DNA of 64,000 bases, from NCBI GenBank assembly GCA_963767245.1, contig CAVYDG010000022.1, forward strand, positions 186,001-250,000, written 5' to 3'. This document shows positions 49,260 to 57,823 of the stretch, one piece after another. Numbering within the stretch: position 1 is the stretch's first letter; every line of letters starts with the position of its first letter. A program made the translations under genes and the position numbers. The notes beneath the pieces were generated by a model. It made no database searches. It saw nothing but the letters and a program-made list of their open reading frames with translations, and was not told the origin of the DNA. Source of the stretch: Roseiarcus sp963767245 (GTDB taxonomy: Bacteria > Pseudomonadota > Alphaproteobacteria > Rhizobiales > Beijerinckiaceae).

Positions 49260-52200
49260 CTACGGGCGGTTCAGTACGCCGTTCGGCTGGGGCCGGGCGC
49301 CGTTCATCTGGGGTAGCCCTGGCCCTGGTTCCTGGTGGATGATCGCGTAAACCGACAAATGCAGGCTTAGCGCACGTTTGTTGGCTCCTCGGCTCCCCCC
49401 GACGCAAGAAGCGCTAACCGGGCCAGCGCGGGCAGCGACTTCGACCCGGTTCTCGTCATGATGGCGGCGCGGTGGTTCTCGACCGTGCGCTGGCTGATGC
49501 AGAGGTCGGCGGCGATGTTCTTGCTCGGCTGGCCCGCGAGCACCCTTTCCATCACGTCGCGTTGTCGCAGCGTGAGACCAGCGAGGTGAGCTGACGCTCG
49601 ACTCTCGCAGCTTCAGCAACTTGCTCGAATCCTGCGACAGTTCGAGAGCCCGATCGATGCTCGCGATGAGCTCCGGGCGGCCGATCGGCTTTTCGATGAA
49701 ATCCAGTGCGCCCGCTTTCATCGCTTCAACCGCCATCGGCACGTCGGCGTCGCCAGTGATCATGATCGCCGGCAAGCGATGGCCCTCGTCACGGAGCTTC
49801 GCGAGCAGTTCAAGCCCGCTCATGCCCGGCAGATAGGCGTCGATCAGCAGGCATGCAGAATTGCCGGGATCAAAGGCGTCAAGAAACGCCTCACTGCTCG
49901 CATAGGATTCGACGACGCGGCCATCGTCCTCGAGCACGGTTCGTATCGTCTCGCGAACCTTGTCGTCATCATCGATGACAATGATTCTGGCTCCGTCGGA
50001 AGCGCTCAGGGCTTCAACAAAATGACGAGAAGTCAAGACCTGGGTGTCGGCCGGCTTGGCCAGGAGCTTCTCGATCGCCCGCGTCAAATCGCCCAGCTTG
50101 ACGGGCTTGTGGAGATGAAGGCAGTCGTGACGGGCGATATCGCGCAGGGTCTCAGTCGAAATATCGCCGGTGAGAATGATGAATGGAATTTGCCGATCGA
50201 GCTCCTGCCGCAACCTCTGAGAGACTTGAACTCCATTCATGCCTCTTGGCAGATTGTAGTCGGCGAGGACCAGATCCGGTCGCATTGTTCGGCGAGCCAG
50301 CAATTCCAAGGCAGCGGGACCGTCAACGGCTGTCGAGATATTATAGCCCTCTTCGTTCAGGATCAGCTTGAGGTGCTCCCGCACCTCCGGGTCGTCTTCA
50401 ATGATCAGGATCGCTCCGGTGCGCGGCGCCGTCTGCGCGGATGCACCGTCCGTCGCGCGCGGATGAGAATCAGGCGTCGAAGCGTGGCCCCTCCGCGTTA
50501 ATGGGACCTCGATCGAGAAGACCGACCCCTTTCCGCGCAGCGAGCGCACCCGGATCGGATGGCCGAGCAGTTCGCCCAGGCTTTTGACGATCGAGAGGCC
50601 CAGGCCCAGGCCTTGGCTTCGCTGGCGGGCGGCGTTGTCCACCTGATGGTATTCTTCGAAGATCGCCTTCAGCTCCGACTGCGGGATGCCGATCCCGGTG
50701 TCCCAGATCTCGATGCGCAATGTGGCCTGGCGTCGCCGGCATCCGACGAGCACCCTGCCGCGCTGGGTATATTTCAGCGCGTTCGAGATCAGATTGCGGA
50801 GCATTTGCTCGAGCAGACGCCGATCGCTCCGAACTGACAGTGCGCAGGGGACCATGCGCAGCGCGAGGCCCGCCGCCTGCGCGTGATAGGTCAATTCTTC
50901 CCTAAGACCGTCGAACAGCTCATTCATCGGGACATCGACGGTTTCGGGCTTAACGGCTCCCACTTCAATCTGGTTGATGTCGAGCAGCGTATTCAGCATC
51001 CCCGTCATGGCGCCCAAAGCTTCGTCGATGCCGCCGATCAGTTTCTGGGCCTTCTCCCCGACCACCTTCTTGGCCAGCAAGCCCTGAAGCAGGGCAAGCG
51101 TTTGCAATGGCTGTCGCAGGTCGTGGCTGGCCGCCGCTAGAAAGCGCGATTTAGCGAGGCTCGCCAGTTCAGCCTGCCGCTTGGCGGCGCTGAGCGCTTC
51201 CGCCGTGCGCCGCCGTTCGGTTACGTCTTCGTAAGTGAAAACGACGCCTTCGGTCTTATCGTCGCTGGCGCGGTAGGGCATGATCCGGCGCACGAACCAC
51301 TGATCGCTCTGCCCCTGGATTTCTCGCTCGAGGGGCTTCTGACTCTTGAAGACTGTTTCGGCATCGTCCAACAGGGCCTCGTCGGCGGCGAGCGACTTGA
51401 GATCCGTGAGCGGGCGGCCCACATCGCTCGGAATTACATTGAAGAGCGCTCTCGTCGCTGGTGTGAAGAACCGGATTTTGAACCGCGCGTCGAGGAAAAT
51501 CGTTGCGACTTTGGTGCTGTAAAGGACGTTCTGCAGATCGTCCGCGGTCGTCCGCTGCCGCTCGAGCGTTTCCTGCAACTGGCTGTTGAGTGCGGTCAGC
51601 TCCTCGTTGAGCGATTGAAGCTCCTCCTTGGAGGCGAGCAGTTCCTCGTTCGTCGACTGATATTCCTCGTTGACGGACAACGCTTCCTCGTTGACCGCCA
51701 TCTGTTCTTCGCTCGAAAACTCGAGGTTACGAATGGTGTTCTGGAGCTCGTTTCTTGTCGCTTCTAGCTCCCGTTCGAGCTCAACCACGCGCGGGACGTC
51801 AGCCGGCGCGATGCTGCCGCCCCCGACGACCCGCGCCCCCAGCTCGTCGACGAAGCAGACCAGCAACAACTCTTCGCGCTCACGCGGCGCCGGCGTGACG
51901 ACGATGCTAAATGGCGGGCCGCCGGCCTCGCCTTTCGCAAAACCGCCGGAGATGACAACTCGCGTATTCTCGTGCAGCGCGCGCTGGACGGCCGATCTCA
52001 ATTTCGCGCGCACGCCCTCGCGCGCCATTGCGATCACATCGTTGACCGGGCGGCCCGATACGACCTTGAGATAACGATCAACGGGTCCGTGGTAGTAGAG
52101 ACATTCGAGTTTGCGGTTGATGAGAACCGCAGCTGGACCATAGGCCTCAAGCACCATCCGTCGACAAAGCTCGGCAAGCTCGATCTGACGCGAGGACGCG

Positions 52201-53765
52201 GACACCGTGCCGGGACGCGCGCGCAACCGGGAGCCATGGCCAGCGTTTGAGGACAACCTGAAATCGCCCGGTCTAGCGCCGCCAACACGGCGGTAAATGC
52301 GCTGCGGCTTCGAAATGGCGACGAACCGACCGTCGGCCACCCCGACCGTCTCGGCGTCGCCGACCAGCAGAAGGCCGCCTTCGCGCAACGCGAAATGGAC
52401 GACGGAGATGACCTTGGCCTGCGCCTCCGGCAGAAGGTAGATCAGGAGGTTCCGGCACGACACGAAATCGAGACGGGCGAACGGCGGGTCCGCGAGCACG
52501 TCGTGCGCCGTAAACACGACGGTCGAGCGCAGTTCGGCCGAGACCCGGTAGAAGCGATCCTCCTTGGCGAAAAATTGAGCCAATCGTTTTGGCGACACCT
52601 CCGTCTCAATCGAGTCGGGATAGAGGCCTTCACGAGCGCGTGCCACTGCGTCCGGGTCGACGTCGCTGGCGAATATCTGCAACTTGATGTCGCGCTTCGA
52701 GGCGTCGATCTGCTCGCGAAAGAGCATGGCGAGCGAGTAAGTCTCTTCGCCGGAACTGCACCCGGCGACCCAGATTTTGAGCGGCCGATCTGGCGGGTGA
52801 TCGCGCACAAGGTCGGGAATAACGCTATTGGCGAGAAACTCGAAAACCGGGGCGTCCCTAAAGAAGCCCGTGACATTGATCAGCAAATCCCTGGACAGCT
52901 GATCGCGTTCGCTGGCGTCGTGAAGCAAGAGGTCGAGATACTTGGTGGCGGTCTTGACCCCAGCCAGCGCCATCCGCCGCTCGACGCGCCGCTCGAGCGT
53001 GCCGTGCTTGTAAAGACCAAAATCGTGAGCCGTCTTCGTGCGCAGAAGGGTGATAATGTCCGGCAGCAAATCCCCGACTGACCTTCCCTGGGACGATGTC
53101 TTTCGTTCGGGCGCAAAGACGTGGCCTCGTTCGCGCGCGACCAGCGCCTCAGCGATCCTTGCCGTGCGAAGCACGAGGTCCACCGCGCCGGTTGCGACAG
53201 CGCTACGGGGCATGCCGTCGTAATCGGCTTCGCCGACGTCCTGCGCGATGACGAGGCCGCCCTTACTCTTTACGGCTTTCAGGCCGAGACTTCCGTCGGC
53301 GCCGGTTCCGGAAAGCACCACGCACACGGTGCGCGGGCCATGCTCGCGGGCCAGGGAATTCAATAGGAAGTCGAAAGGAAGGCGCGCGCCGTGTCGTGCC
53401 TGCGGCTTCGAAATCTGCAACGCGCCCTTGTCGTCGACCGACAGATAGACGCCGGGCGGAATGACATAGACGCGCTCGCGCTCGATTTTCACCCCGTCGG
53501 CCGCCAGCACGACCGACATTGAGGTGTGGCCCGCAAGCAGTTCCACCATCATGCTGTCGTGGCTAGGGTCTAGGTGCTGCACGATGACGAAGGCCATTCC
53601 GCTGCGCGCCGGCAGGGCGTCCAGGAGCTTCCTGCAGGCGTCAAGACCGCCGGCCGAGGCGCCGATCGCGACGATCGGAAAGTCCGCGCGCCCGCTGGCG
53701 GAGAGTGGCCTCTGAAGCCAACGCGGTCGATCCGCTTTGGCTTGCTGCGGATGACTTCCAGGCAT
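49260..53765 (-). CDS. CheB-CheR-PAS-histidine kinase-double receiver hybrid sensor
   Basis: The ORF of about 1500 residues has these domains in order. CheB methylesterase: VAIGASAGGLDACRKLL, with VIVQHLDPSHDSMMV and SGTGADGSLG giving the Ser-His-Asp triad. CheR methyltransferase: INVTGFFRDAPVFEFL, KIWVAGCSSGEETYSLAMLF. A long Glu-rich coiled coil. PAS: VLYSTKVATIFLDARFKIRF. Kinase: AASHDLRQPLQTLALLQGLL, then WDTGIGIPQSELKAIF and GLGLSIVKSLGELLG. Receiver 1: IIEDDPEVREHLKLIL, Asp in LVLADYNLPRGMNG. Receiver 2: VIDDDDKVRETIRTVL, Asp in LLIDAYLPGMSGLELL, of FixJ type. A LuxR HTH follows in another frame. Start ATG 53765 is chosen; 53816 is upstream. It is the likely regulator of the island. Confidence 0.85.
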   Translation of the reverse strand: MPGSHPQQAKADRPRWLQRPLSASGRADFPIVAIGASAGGLDACRKLLDALPARSGMAFVIVQHLDPSHDSMMVELLAGHTSMSVVLAADGVKIERERVYVIPPGVYLSVDDKGALQISKPQARHGARLPFDFLLNSLAREHGPRTVCVVLSGTGADGSLGLKAVKSKGGLVIAQDVGEADYDGMPRSAVATGAVDLVLRTARIAEALVARERGHVFAPERKTSSQGRSVGDLLPDIITLLRTKTAHDFGLYKHGTLERRVERRMALAGVKTATKYLDLLLHDASERDQLSRDLLINVTGFFRDAPVFEFLANSVIPDLVRDHPPDRPLKIWVAGCSSGEETYSLAMLFREQIDASKRDIKLQIFASDVDPDAVARAREGLYPDSIETEVSPKRLAQFFAKEDRFYRVSAELRSTVVFTAHDVLADPPFARLDFVSCRNLLIYLLPEAQAKVISVVHFALREGGLLLVGDAETVGVADGRFVAISKPQRIYRRVGGARPGDFRLSSNAGHGSRLRARPGTVSASSRQIELAELCRRMVLEAYGPAAVLINRKLECLYYHGPVDRYLKVVSGRPVNDVIAMAREGVRAKLRSAVQRALHENTRVVISGGFAKGEAGGPPFSIVVTPAPREREELLLVCFVDELGARVVGGGSIAPADVPRVVELERELEATRNELQNTIRNLEFSSEEQMAVNEEALSVNEEYQSTNEELLASKEELQSLNEELTALNSQLQETLERQRTTADDLQNVLYSTKVATIFLDARFKIRFFTPATRALFNVIPSDVGRPLTDLKSLAADEALLDDAETVFKSQKPLEREIQGQSDQWFVRRIMPYRASDDKTEGVVFTYEDVTERRRTAEALSAAKRQAELASLAKSRFLAAASHDLRQPLQTLALLQGLLAKKVVGEKAQKLIGGIDEALGAMTGMLNTLLDINQIEVGAVKPETVDVPMNELFDGLREELTYHAQAAGLALRMVPCALSVRSDRRLLEQMLRNLISNALKYTQRGRVLVGCRRRQATLRIEIWDTGIGIPQSELKAIFEEYHQVDNAARQRSQGLGLGLSIVKSLGELLGHPIRVRSLRGKGSVFSIEVPLTRRGHASTPDSHPRATDGASAQTAPRTGAILIIEDDPEVREHLKLILNEEGYNISTAVDGPAALELLARRTMRPDLVLADYNLPRGMNGVQVSQRLRQELDRQIPFIILTGDISTETLRDIARHDCLHLHKPVKLGDLTRAIEKLLAKPADTQVLTSRHFVEALSASDGARIIVIDDDDKVRETIRTVLEDDGRVVESYASSEAFLDAFDPGNSACLLIDAYLPGMSGLELLAKLRDEGHRLPAIMITGDADVPMAVEAMKAGALDFIEKPIGRPELIASIDRALELSQDSSKLLKLRESSVSSPRWSHAATTRRDGKGARGPAEQEHRRRPLHQPAHGREPPRRHHDENRVEVAARAGPVSASCVGGSRGANKRALSLHLSVYAIIHQEPGPGLPQMNGARPQPNGVLNRP
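49367..49606 (-). pseudogene. LuxR/FixJ-type HTH domain, out of frame with the hybrid kinase
   Basis: In the next reverse frame the sequence reads AHLAGLTLRQRDVMERVLAG, QPSKNIAADLCISQRTVENH and RAAIMTRTGSKSLPALARLA. This is the NarL/FixJ HTH, with the recognition helix ISQRTVENHRAAIM. The in-frame receiver ends RALELSQDSSKLLKLRES and then the frame is lost near 49590-49610. With one base added or removed, receiver 2 and HTH form a FixJ-like regulator fused to the kinase. Confidence 0.75.
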
Positions 53766-53893
53766 TCTGCAATTTTTCTCGAGGAGCGCCGCTCCAATGG
53801 ACCGGGCAAGAACCAATAGCAGAATTCGGGGTCAATCGCGAACTATTTTGAAGAAGACAACCTCAGGCCGGACGCGGATAGCGAAGCCAAGTA

Positions 53894-53908
53894 TGAGTAG
53901 TTTACGAA
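53894..53908 (+). promoter_or_regulatory. FixJ-like box upstream of microprotein-receiver genes
   Basis: TGAGTAGTTTACGAA (one base off the consensus CC to AC), about 83 bases before ATG 53992. Confidence 0.5.
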
Positions 53909-53991
53909 TCTTCTCCCGTCGTGAATCTTCGATCATGGTGTCCGCGTCGTCGCGGGCCGAGCGGTTCACGAAGATGGGAGACAACTCCGTC

Positions 53992-54090
53992 ATGACCGCA
54001 CAGATGAACGCAGATTCCGATCTTGCGCTGTTTCGCGAGGATCTTGACGCGGTAAACCGCGATGACGCTTGGAGCGGGGAGGTTATTTGA
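53992..54090 (+). CDS. Small 32-residue protein in the receiver operon
   Basis: MTAQMNADSDLALFREDLDA continues with VNRDDAWSGEVI. GGGAG lies about 10 bases before ATG 53992. Its stop TGA overlaps the receiver ATG (TGATGA). It is acidic with no membrane segment. No family recognised; placed by coupling and by the box 83 bases before it. A longer frame from upstream ATGs is possible. Confidence 0.5.
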   Translation: MTAQMNADSDLALFREDLDAVNRDDAWSGEVI

Positions 54091-54497
54091 TGAAGGCGTT
54101 GCGCGCTCTCGTCGTGGAAGACGACGCAATTATCGGTCGATTGCTAGCGGAAACGCTCGTGAGCCTTGGCCACACGGTCTGCGTCGTGGAGACCAATGTC
54201 GCTAAAGCGGCGGCCGCCGTTTCGCATTGGCGGCCGGATTTGATGATCGTCGACGTCGGACTCGGCGAGGCTAGCGGCCTCCTGGCCGTCAAAGAAATCC
54301 TCCGAAGCAGATTCGTCGCGCATGTGTTCGTGACCAGCAATGGGTTGAGGGGCATGCCGTTGGGCCCAGATACCGTCTTCATTCAAAAGCCCTTCCGCGT
54401 GTCGGATCTGGAGCGAGCGATTCAGAGGGCGTTTGCAACGGCGGCTGCTTCCGACCGAGCCGTGGTGAAGCGTGAAAAGGATCGCGTAGCGACATGA
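54090..54497 (+). CDS. Stand-alone response-regulator receiver protein
   Basis: The 135 residues form one receiver domain: RALVVEDDAIIGRLLAETLV (two Asp), phosphoacceptor in DLMIVDVGLGEASGLLAVK, FVTSN, and the Lys in VFIQKPFRVSDLERAIQRAF. There is no output domain, so it acts by protein interaction or phosphotransfer. It is coupled to a small gene before it and overlaps the next start (ATGAC). Confidence 0.85.
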   Translation: MKALRALVVEDDAIIGRLLAETLVSLGHTVCVVETNVAKAAAAVSHWRPDLMIVDVGLGEASGLLAVKEILRSRFVAHVFVTSNGLRGMPLGPDTVFIQKPFRVSDLERAIQRAFATAAASDRAVVKREKDRVAT

Positions 54498-54982
54498 CTC
54501 ACGCCGCGCTGTCGCCGCTCATCGGGGCGGAGTTCGACCGATTTCTCGGCGCCTCGATTGGCGAAGATCGCAATGGAACTGAGCTCAGTGTCCTTTCCGC
54601 GCTTGCACGGCTCGATGTCGATCCCTGGAAAGAAGCCACGAGCCTTGCGCGGATGCCGAGGGAAGCGGCTGCCATGCGGTTGACCGAGCTGATTGAAGCG
54701 CTGCCGATCGCGCCTGCGAGCGTCATCCCGTCAAGGATGAGCGCCGCCAGTCTCGTTGCGCTGTTGCCGAAGAGCAAGGCCATCGACGTCCGTTCGTCGG
54801 ATAGCCCATTTGCGGCAACGGGCTTATGCGAGACCCGGGTTCTCATGGCAATGGGCGGCTTCGCGATCATGATGCTCGTCCTCTTCGCAATGTCCGCGCT
54901 ATTCTCGGGTGGGCCTGGAACCGGCGCAAATGCGTTGGCGCCTCGCGCCGCCAACGCCACAACGGTCGTGCCGAGCAGATAG
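54494..54982 (+). CDS. Hypothetical protein with one membrane helix
   Basis: The 162-residue protein begins MTHAALSPLIGAEFDRFLGA and has a charged N-terminal part with LTELIEALPIAPASVIPSRM. One membrane helix (VLMAMGGFAIMMLVLFAMSA) sits near residues 115-135 and the tail is Ala/Gly-rich. No family recognised. It overlaps the receiver gene by four bases, so it is in the same operon and may be a membrane partner. Confidence 0.7.
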   Translation: MTHAALSPLIGAEFDRFLGASIGEDRNGTELSVLSALARLDVDPWKEATSLARMPREAAAMRLTELIEALPIAPASVIPSRMSAASLVALLPKSKAIDVRSSDSPFAATGLCETRVLMAMGGFAIMMLVLFAMSALFSGGPGTGANALAPRAANATTVVPSR

Positions 54983-55141
54983 AGAAGCCTCAGGGTTCGC
55001 TCTGCCCGCCTTGAACAAATCGCGAGCTGCGGTGTGTTCGACTTGGCGCGCTACCCAACCTTGTTTTCACTCCGCCGGGGAGATTTCATTCAACCGCTGC
55101 GCAACTGGGTCGACGCCGCGAGCGGCCGCGCCGACGCAAAC

Positions 55142-55337
55142 TCATGGGCCGGTTTTGATCGGGCTCGCTACGAGGAGGCCCGCGGACTTCATGGCTTCCG
55201 CGTCGCGCACCGCGGCGCTCAAGCCGCTAGCATAGTTCCAAATCTTGTCGCCCACGCCGTCGCTGACCGCCCACCCAATGGCGTCTTCGGGCGCCTTTGA
55301 CTTCCTTGATCGCGTGGGTGATTCTGTTCTGATCCAT
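55142..55337 (-). pseudogene. Frame-disrupted small CsbD-like gene
   Basis: From ATG 55337 (preceded by AAGGAGAG) the product reads MDQNRITHAIKEVKGA, like a CsbD start. The frame then breaks; the next frame reads PEDAIGWAVSDGVGDKIWNY to a stop at 55142-55144, giving a total of about 65 residues, CsbD size. The second half does not look like CsbD, so this may be another small protein. A box with GTAAGTAGTTTCCGAGG is 103 bases upstream. Confidence 0.45.
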
Positions 55338-55658
55338 GGCTGTGCTCTCCTTGCAAATCGCCGCGACCCATGACGGCGCTTGGATCTAGGCCATTGGCGT
55401 CTGCCCTCGGATGTTAGGGAAGAGGTCTGTGAGCCGGCAGCCTCGGAAACTACTTACTCCGAGCCGCGCAGCATCGAGAGATCGGATCGGATGACGGCGG
55501 GCGCCGCCGCGTCCGACAATCCCGCCCATGCTTTGCCGAGCTCGATTAAGTTTGTCGAAAGAGCGTCAGCGCACGGCGCCGCGCCTGCTTCATCGACAAC
55601 TCTGAGCAGGCATGTTCTGGACTGCAACGACGTCCTCGCACCGGACGTCGTCGATCGG
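55338..55658. other. Gap containing a FixJ-like box
   Basis: No supported gene. The box at 55441-55457 faces left. The rest (to the glycine-zipper gene end) shows no clear signal. Confidence 0.4.
55441..55457 (-). promoter_or_regulatory. FixJ-like box upstream of the reverse small gene
   Basis: Reverse strand reads GTAAGTAGTTTCCGAGG. It is flanked by an extra CTCGGA/TCCGAG dyad. 103 bases to ATG 55337. Confidence 0.7.
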
Positions 55659-55913
55659 TCAGTATTGATCGTAGTGGCGGTGATAGGGGTGATAAGCGTA
55701 GCCACGATGATAGCGCCTGTGATTGGACATCGAGTTTCCAATTGCCGCGCCCCCGACGCCACCGACGACCGCGCCGACCGGACCGCCGACAACAGCTCCA
55801 GCGACAGCACCCCCGACACCTCCTGTGACCGCGCCGCTTTCGTCGGCAAAGGCGATTTGAGATGAGGCGCAAAGCAACGCTACGGTTGAAAGAGCAAGAA
55901 TCATTCTGGGCAT
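55659..55913 (-). CDS. Glycine-zipper secreted or outer-membrane protein
   Basis: This 84-residue protein has a signal peptide (MPRMILALSTVALLCASSQI, cut after AFA). A Gly/Val/Ala zipper follows (GVGGAVAGAVVGGPVGAVVG), typical of membrane-inserting glycine-zipper proteins. The tail is His/Tyr/Arg-rich (HRRYHRGYAYHPYHRHYDQY), possibly metal-binding or surface-exposed. Box at 55989 lies about 75 bases upstream. Role unknown. Confidence 0.75.
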   Translation of the reverse strand: MPRMILALSTVALLCASSQIAFADESGAVTGGVGGAVAGAVVGGPVGAVVGGVGGAAIGNSMSNHRRYHRGYAYHPYHRHYDQY

Positions 55914-55988
55914 AGAGACCTCCTGTAATTCGGCGAAACCCGCCGGGCTCTTAGCCAGTTAGTCGTCTATTGATCCGAAGGGTAAGAG

Positions 55989-56002
55989 TCGGAATCTACT
56001 CA
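55989..56002 (-). promoter_or_regulatory. FixJ-like box upstream of glycine-zipper gene
   Basis: Reverse strand reads TGAGTAGATTCCGA, 75 bases before ATG 55913. About 100 bases from the divergent box at 56096. Confidence 0.65.
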
Positions 56003-56095
56003 GCGCCGCTCTCGTTGTCCGAGTGCACGAGATGTCCACAGCTGATTCCGGCGCCGGGCCGCCTGCTTGAGATGTCCACCCCTGCCGACAGATCG

Positions 56096-56110
56096 TAAGT
56101 ATTTTCCGAG
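56096..56110 (+). promoter_or_regulatory. FixJ-like box upstream of DUF3309-like gene
   Basis: TAAGTATTTTCCGAG, with 96 bases to ATG 56207. Confidence 0.7.
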
Positions 56111-56206
56111 CCTATGAGGGCGTCGAACTTCCCGACATAGTCAGTTTGGTAAGGCCGGCGCGAAAAACTATCGCGCGTCGCGCCGAAAACTCAGGAAAGC
56201 ACGGCT

Positions 56207-56293
56207 ATGGACACGAATACAATATTGATCATCCTCGTGGTGATATTTCTGTTCGGTGGGTTCGGCTTCTATGGCCGAGGACGTTGGTTCTGA
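56207..56293 (+). CDS. DUF3309-like 28-residue membrane peptide (second copy)
   Basis: From ATG 56207 (preceded by AGGAAAGC) the peptide has a hydrophobic helix (TILIILVVIFLF), then GGFGFYGRGRWF. The tail matches the reverse-strand copy at 45221 (FYGRGRW). Length 28 residues. Confidence 0.75.
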   Translation: MDTNTILIILVVIFLFGGFGFYGRGRWF

Positions 56294-56444
56294 ACCGACG
56301 CCAGGCTTAGCTTTAGCGACGAGATTTCGCGGCGCAACTCCCGCTGCACAGTGGCGGAGCGCGACTTCCGGTTTGCCGCGATCACTTCGGCGGCGCCGAT
56401 GGGAAGAAACGACGGCTGTTGGCGGCAGAGTCTTGGAGAGGCGG

Positions 56445-56952
56445 TTGACGACAGCGGCGACACTCGAGACCGGCGAGTTCAGGCGACCCAAGATCGTCAA
56501 CTGCGTTGCTCATCTGCGCGCTTTCGCCGTGATGCTCGCAGGCGATTGTCAACGGCGCCGACGATCTGGTGCGTGATACGATCCTGCAGACCTTCACCGC
56601 AGCGGACCGGCCGATCGCCATGATCAGGCTGAAGGTTCAAATGTTCGCGGGCCTGCGCAAATTGCACTACGCGGCGCTGCGCCAATCGACCGCAGCATCG
56701 GCCCGGGACGAACTCAAGCAGGACGGCATTGAGTCCGACGAGTTGCTCGGCATTTTCGGCCGCATCCGTGACGAGCAGCGCGAAGCGCTGATCCTGACGG
56801 TCGCGGCCGGTCTTTCTCATGAGCAGGCGGCCGAGGTGTGCGATTGTGACCTAGACACAATCAAGAGACGGGTTTTGGAAGCTTGGCGCGAGATATCGCG
56901 GATGAAGCGGGAGGCCTGGCGAGCGACAAATCCAATTGGAAGCGTTCGGTGA
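56445..56952 (+). pseudogene. ECF sigma factor (EcfG-like), frameshifted
   Basis: The second frame (from about 56545) reads NGADDLVRDTILQTFTAADR through region 2 remnants and ends with a clear sigma region 4: REALILTVAAGLSHEQAAEV then CDCDLDTIKRRVLEAW. The first part, in another frame, reads IVNCVAHLRAFAVMLAGDC. So one indel near 56540 splits the gene. A possible start is TTG 56445 with GGAGAGG before it. About 165 residues, the size of EcfG-type factors of the alphaproteobacterial general stress response; region 2 is divergent. Confidence 0.7.
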
Positions 56953-57097
56953 GAAGGGCGCCGGGAAAGTTGCACGCGGTTTGTTAAATCGTAAAACCGG
57001 CCACGGCTAGACTGCAGGCGTGCGACGCGCGGGTTTATCGTAGGAGATCGCGAGGCGCACAGCACATCTCATCAGCGCGCGTGACGCTACCGCCGCA

Positions 57098-57112
57098 TGA
57101 GTATTTTCCGAC
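57098..57112 (+). promoter_or_regulatory. FixJ-like box upstream of 73-residue gene
   Basis: TGAGTATTTTCCGAC, about 36 bases to ATG 57149, closer than the others. Confidence 0.6.
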
Positions 57113-57148
57113 GGTTTCGCTCGCGCCCCGAATCCCGGATAAGGGTTC

Positions 57149-57370
57149 ATGCGTTGCTATTTCCTGATCGATGGACATATTGCGGGCGTCGAGATGCTCA
57201 CCGGCCTCTCGGACCGAGACGCTACCGCGAAGGCCCGCTTGCTCTTTTCAGAGCGCAGGATCCCTTTTGATGGCTACGAGGTGTGGGATCAAACCCGCTT
57301 CGTCTTGAGGCATCCTAATAACCCGTACGTCGAGACACCAGCGCCGATCGGCCGCGGGCAGCCCCGTTGA
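57149..57370 (+). CDS. Small conserved hypothetical protein
   Basis: The 73 residues start MRCYFLIDGHIAGVEMLTGL and include SDRDATAKARLLFSERRIPF and DGYEVWDQTRFV. This pattern is seen in small rhizobial proteins of unknown function. No domain or membrane segment. Box 36 bases before the start. Confidence 0.65.
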   Translation: MRCYFLIDGHIAGVEMLTGLSDRDATAKARLLFSERRIPFDGYEVWDQTRFVLRHPNNPYVETPAPIGRGQPR

Positions 57371-57664
57371 CGGATGAGCCCGAACTGGCCTTGGCCAGCC
57401 GCAGGACCGCATGACTGAATTCGCCGGCCTAAACGACCAATAACGACCACGGACGCTGGCGCGCGCGACTGATCGGCAACATGCGGCTCTGGGGAGGGGA
57501 ACGGCTGAAGACTCAGCGGGCGGGGCGCGGTATATTGCCAACATCGGGGCGCTGGCATTCTCTTTTGTTCCGGGGAGGCCTCCCGCAACATCTCGCCCCA
57601 AGCCTCGGTCGACGCACTTTTCGTGCCGCACCGCCGGCGTTCACGAAAGGAATACCGCGGCCAA

Positions 57665-57754
57665 TCATGATTTAGCCGCGGCGATAAAGCTCTTGACCAC
57701 CTGCGGCGCGGGGTAATCCCCATTGCCGCAGGTCCTCGCCAGCGAACCGCTCAT
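57665..57754 (-). CDS. Possible 29-residue peptide
   Basis: From ATG 57754 the frame reads MSGSLARTCGNGDYPAPQVV, then KSFIAAAKS and stop. It sits 69 bases after a FixJ-like box pointing at it. Support is only the position; it resembles no family I know. Confidence 0.3.
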   Translation of the reverse strand: MSGSLARTCGNGDYPAPQVVKSFIAAAKS

Positions 57755-57823
57755 TTGAAGGCGGCGGCTTCGCCAGCCGAAGTCTAGACAGTTCGGATAG
57801 GACCGGTGGCGCTCTGCGTCCAG

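Noticed and set aside
57289..57723. 144-codon reverse frame after the right-most box
   Set aside because: Antisense to the 73-residue gene in part and Arg/Pro-rich; the short frame from ATG 57754 is listed instead at low confidence.
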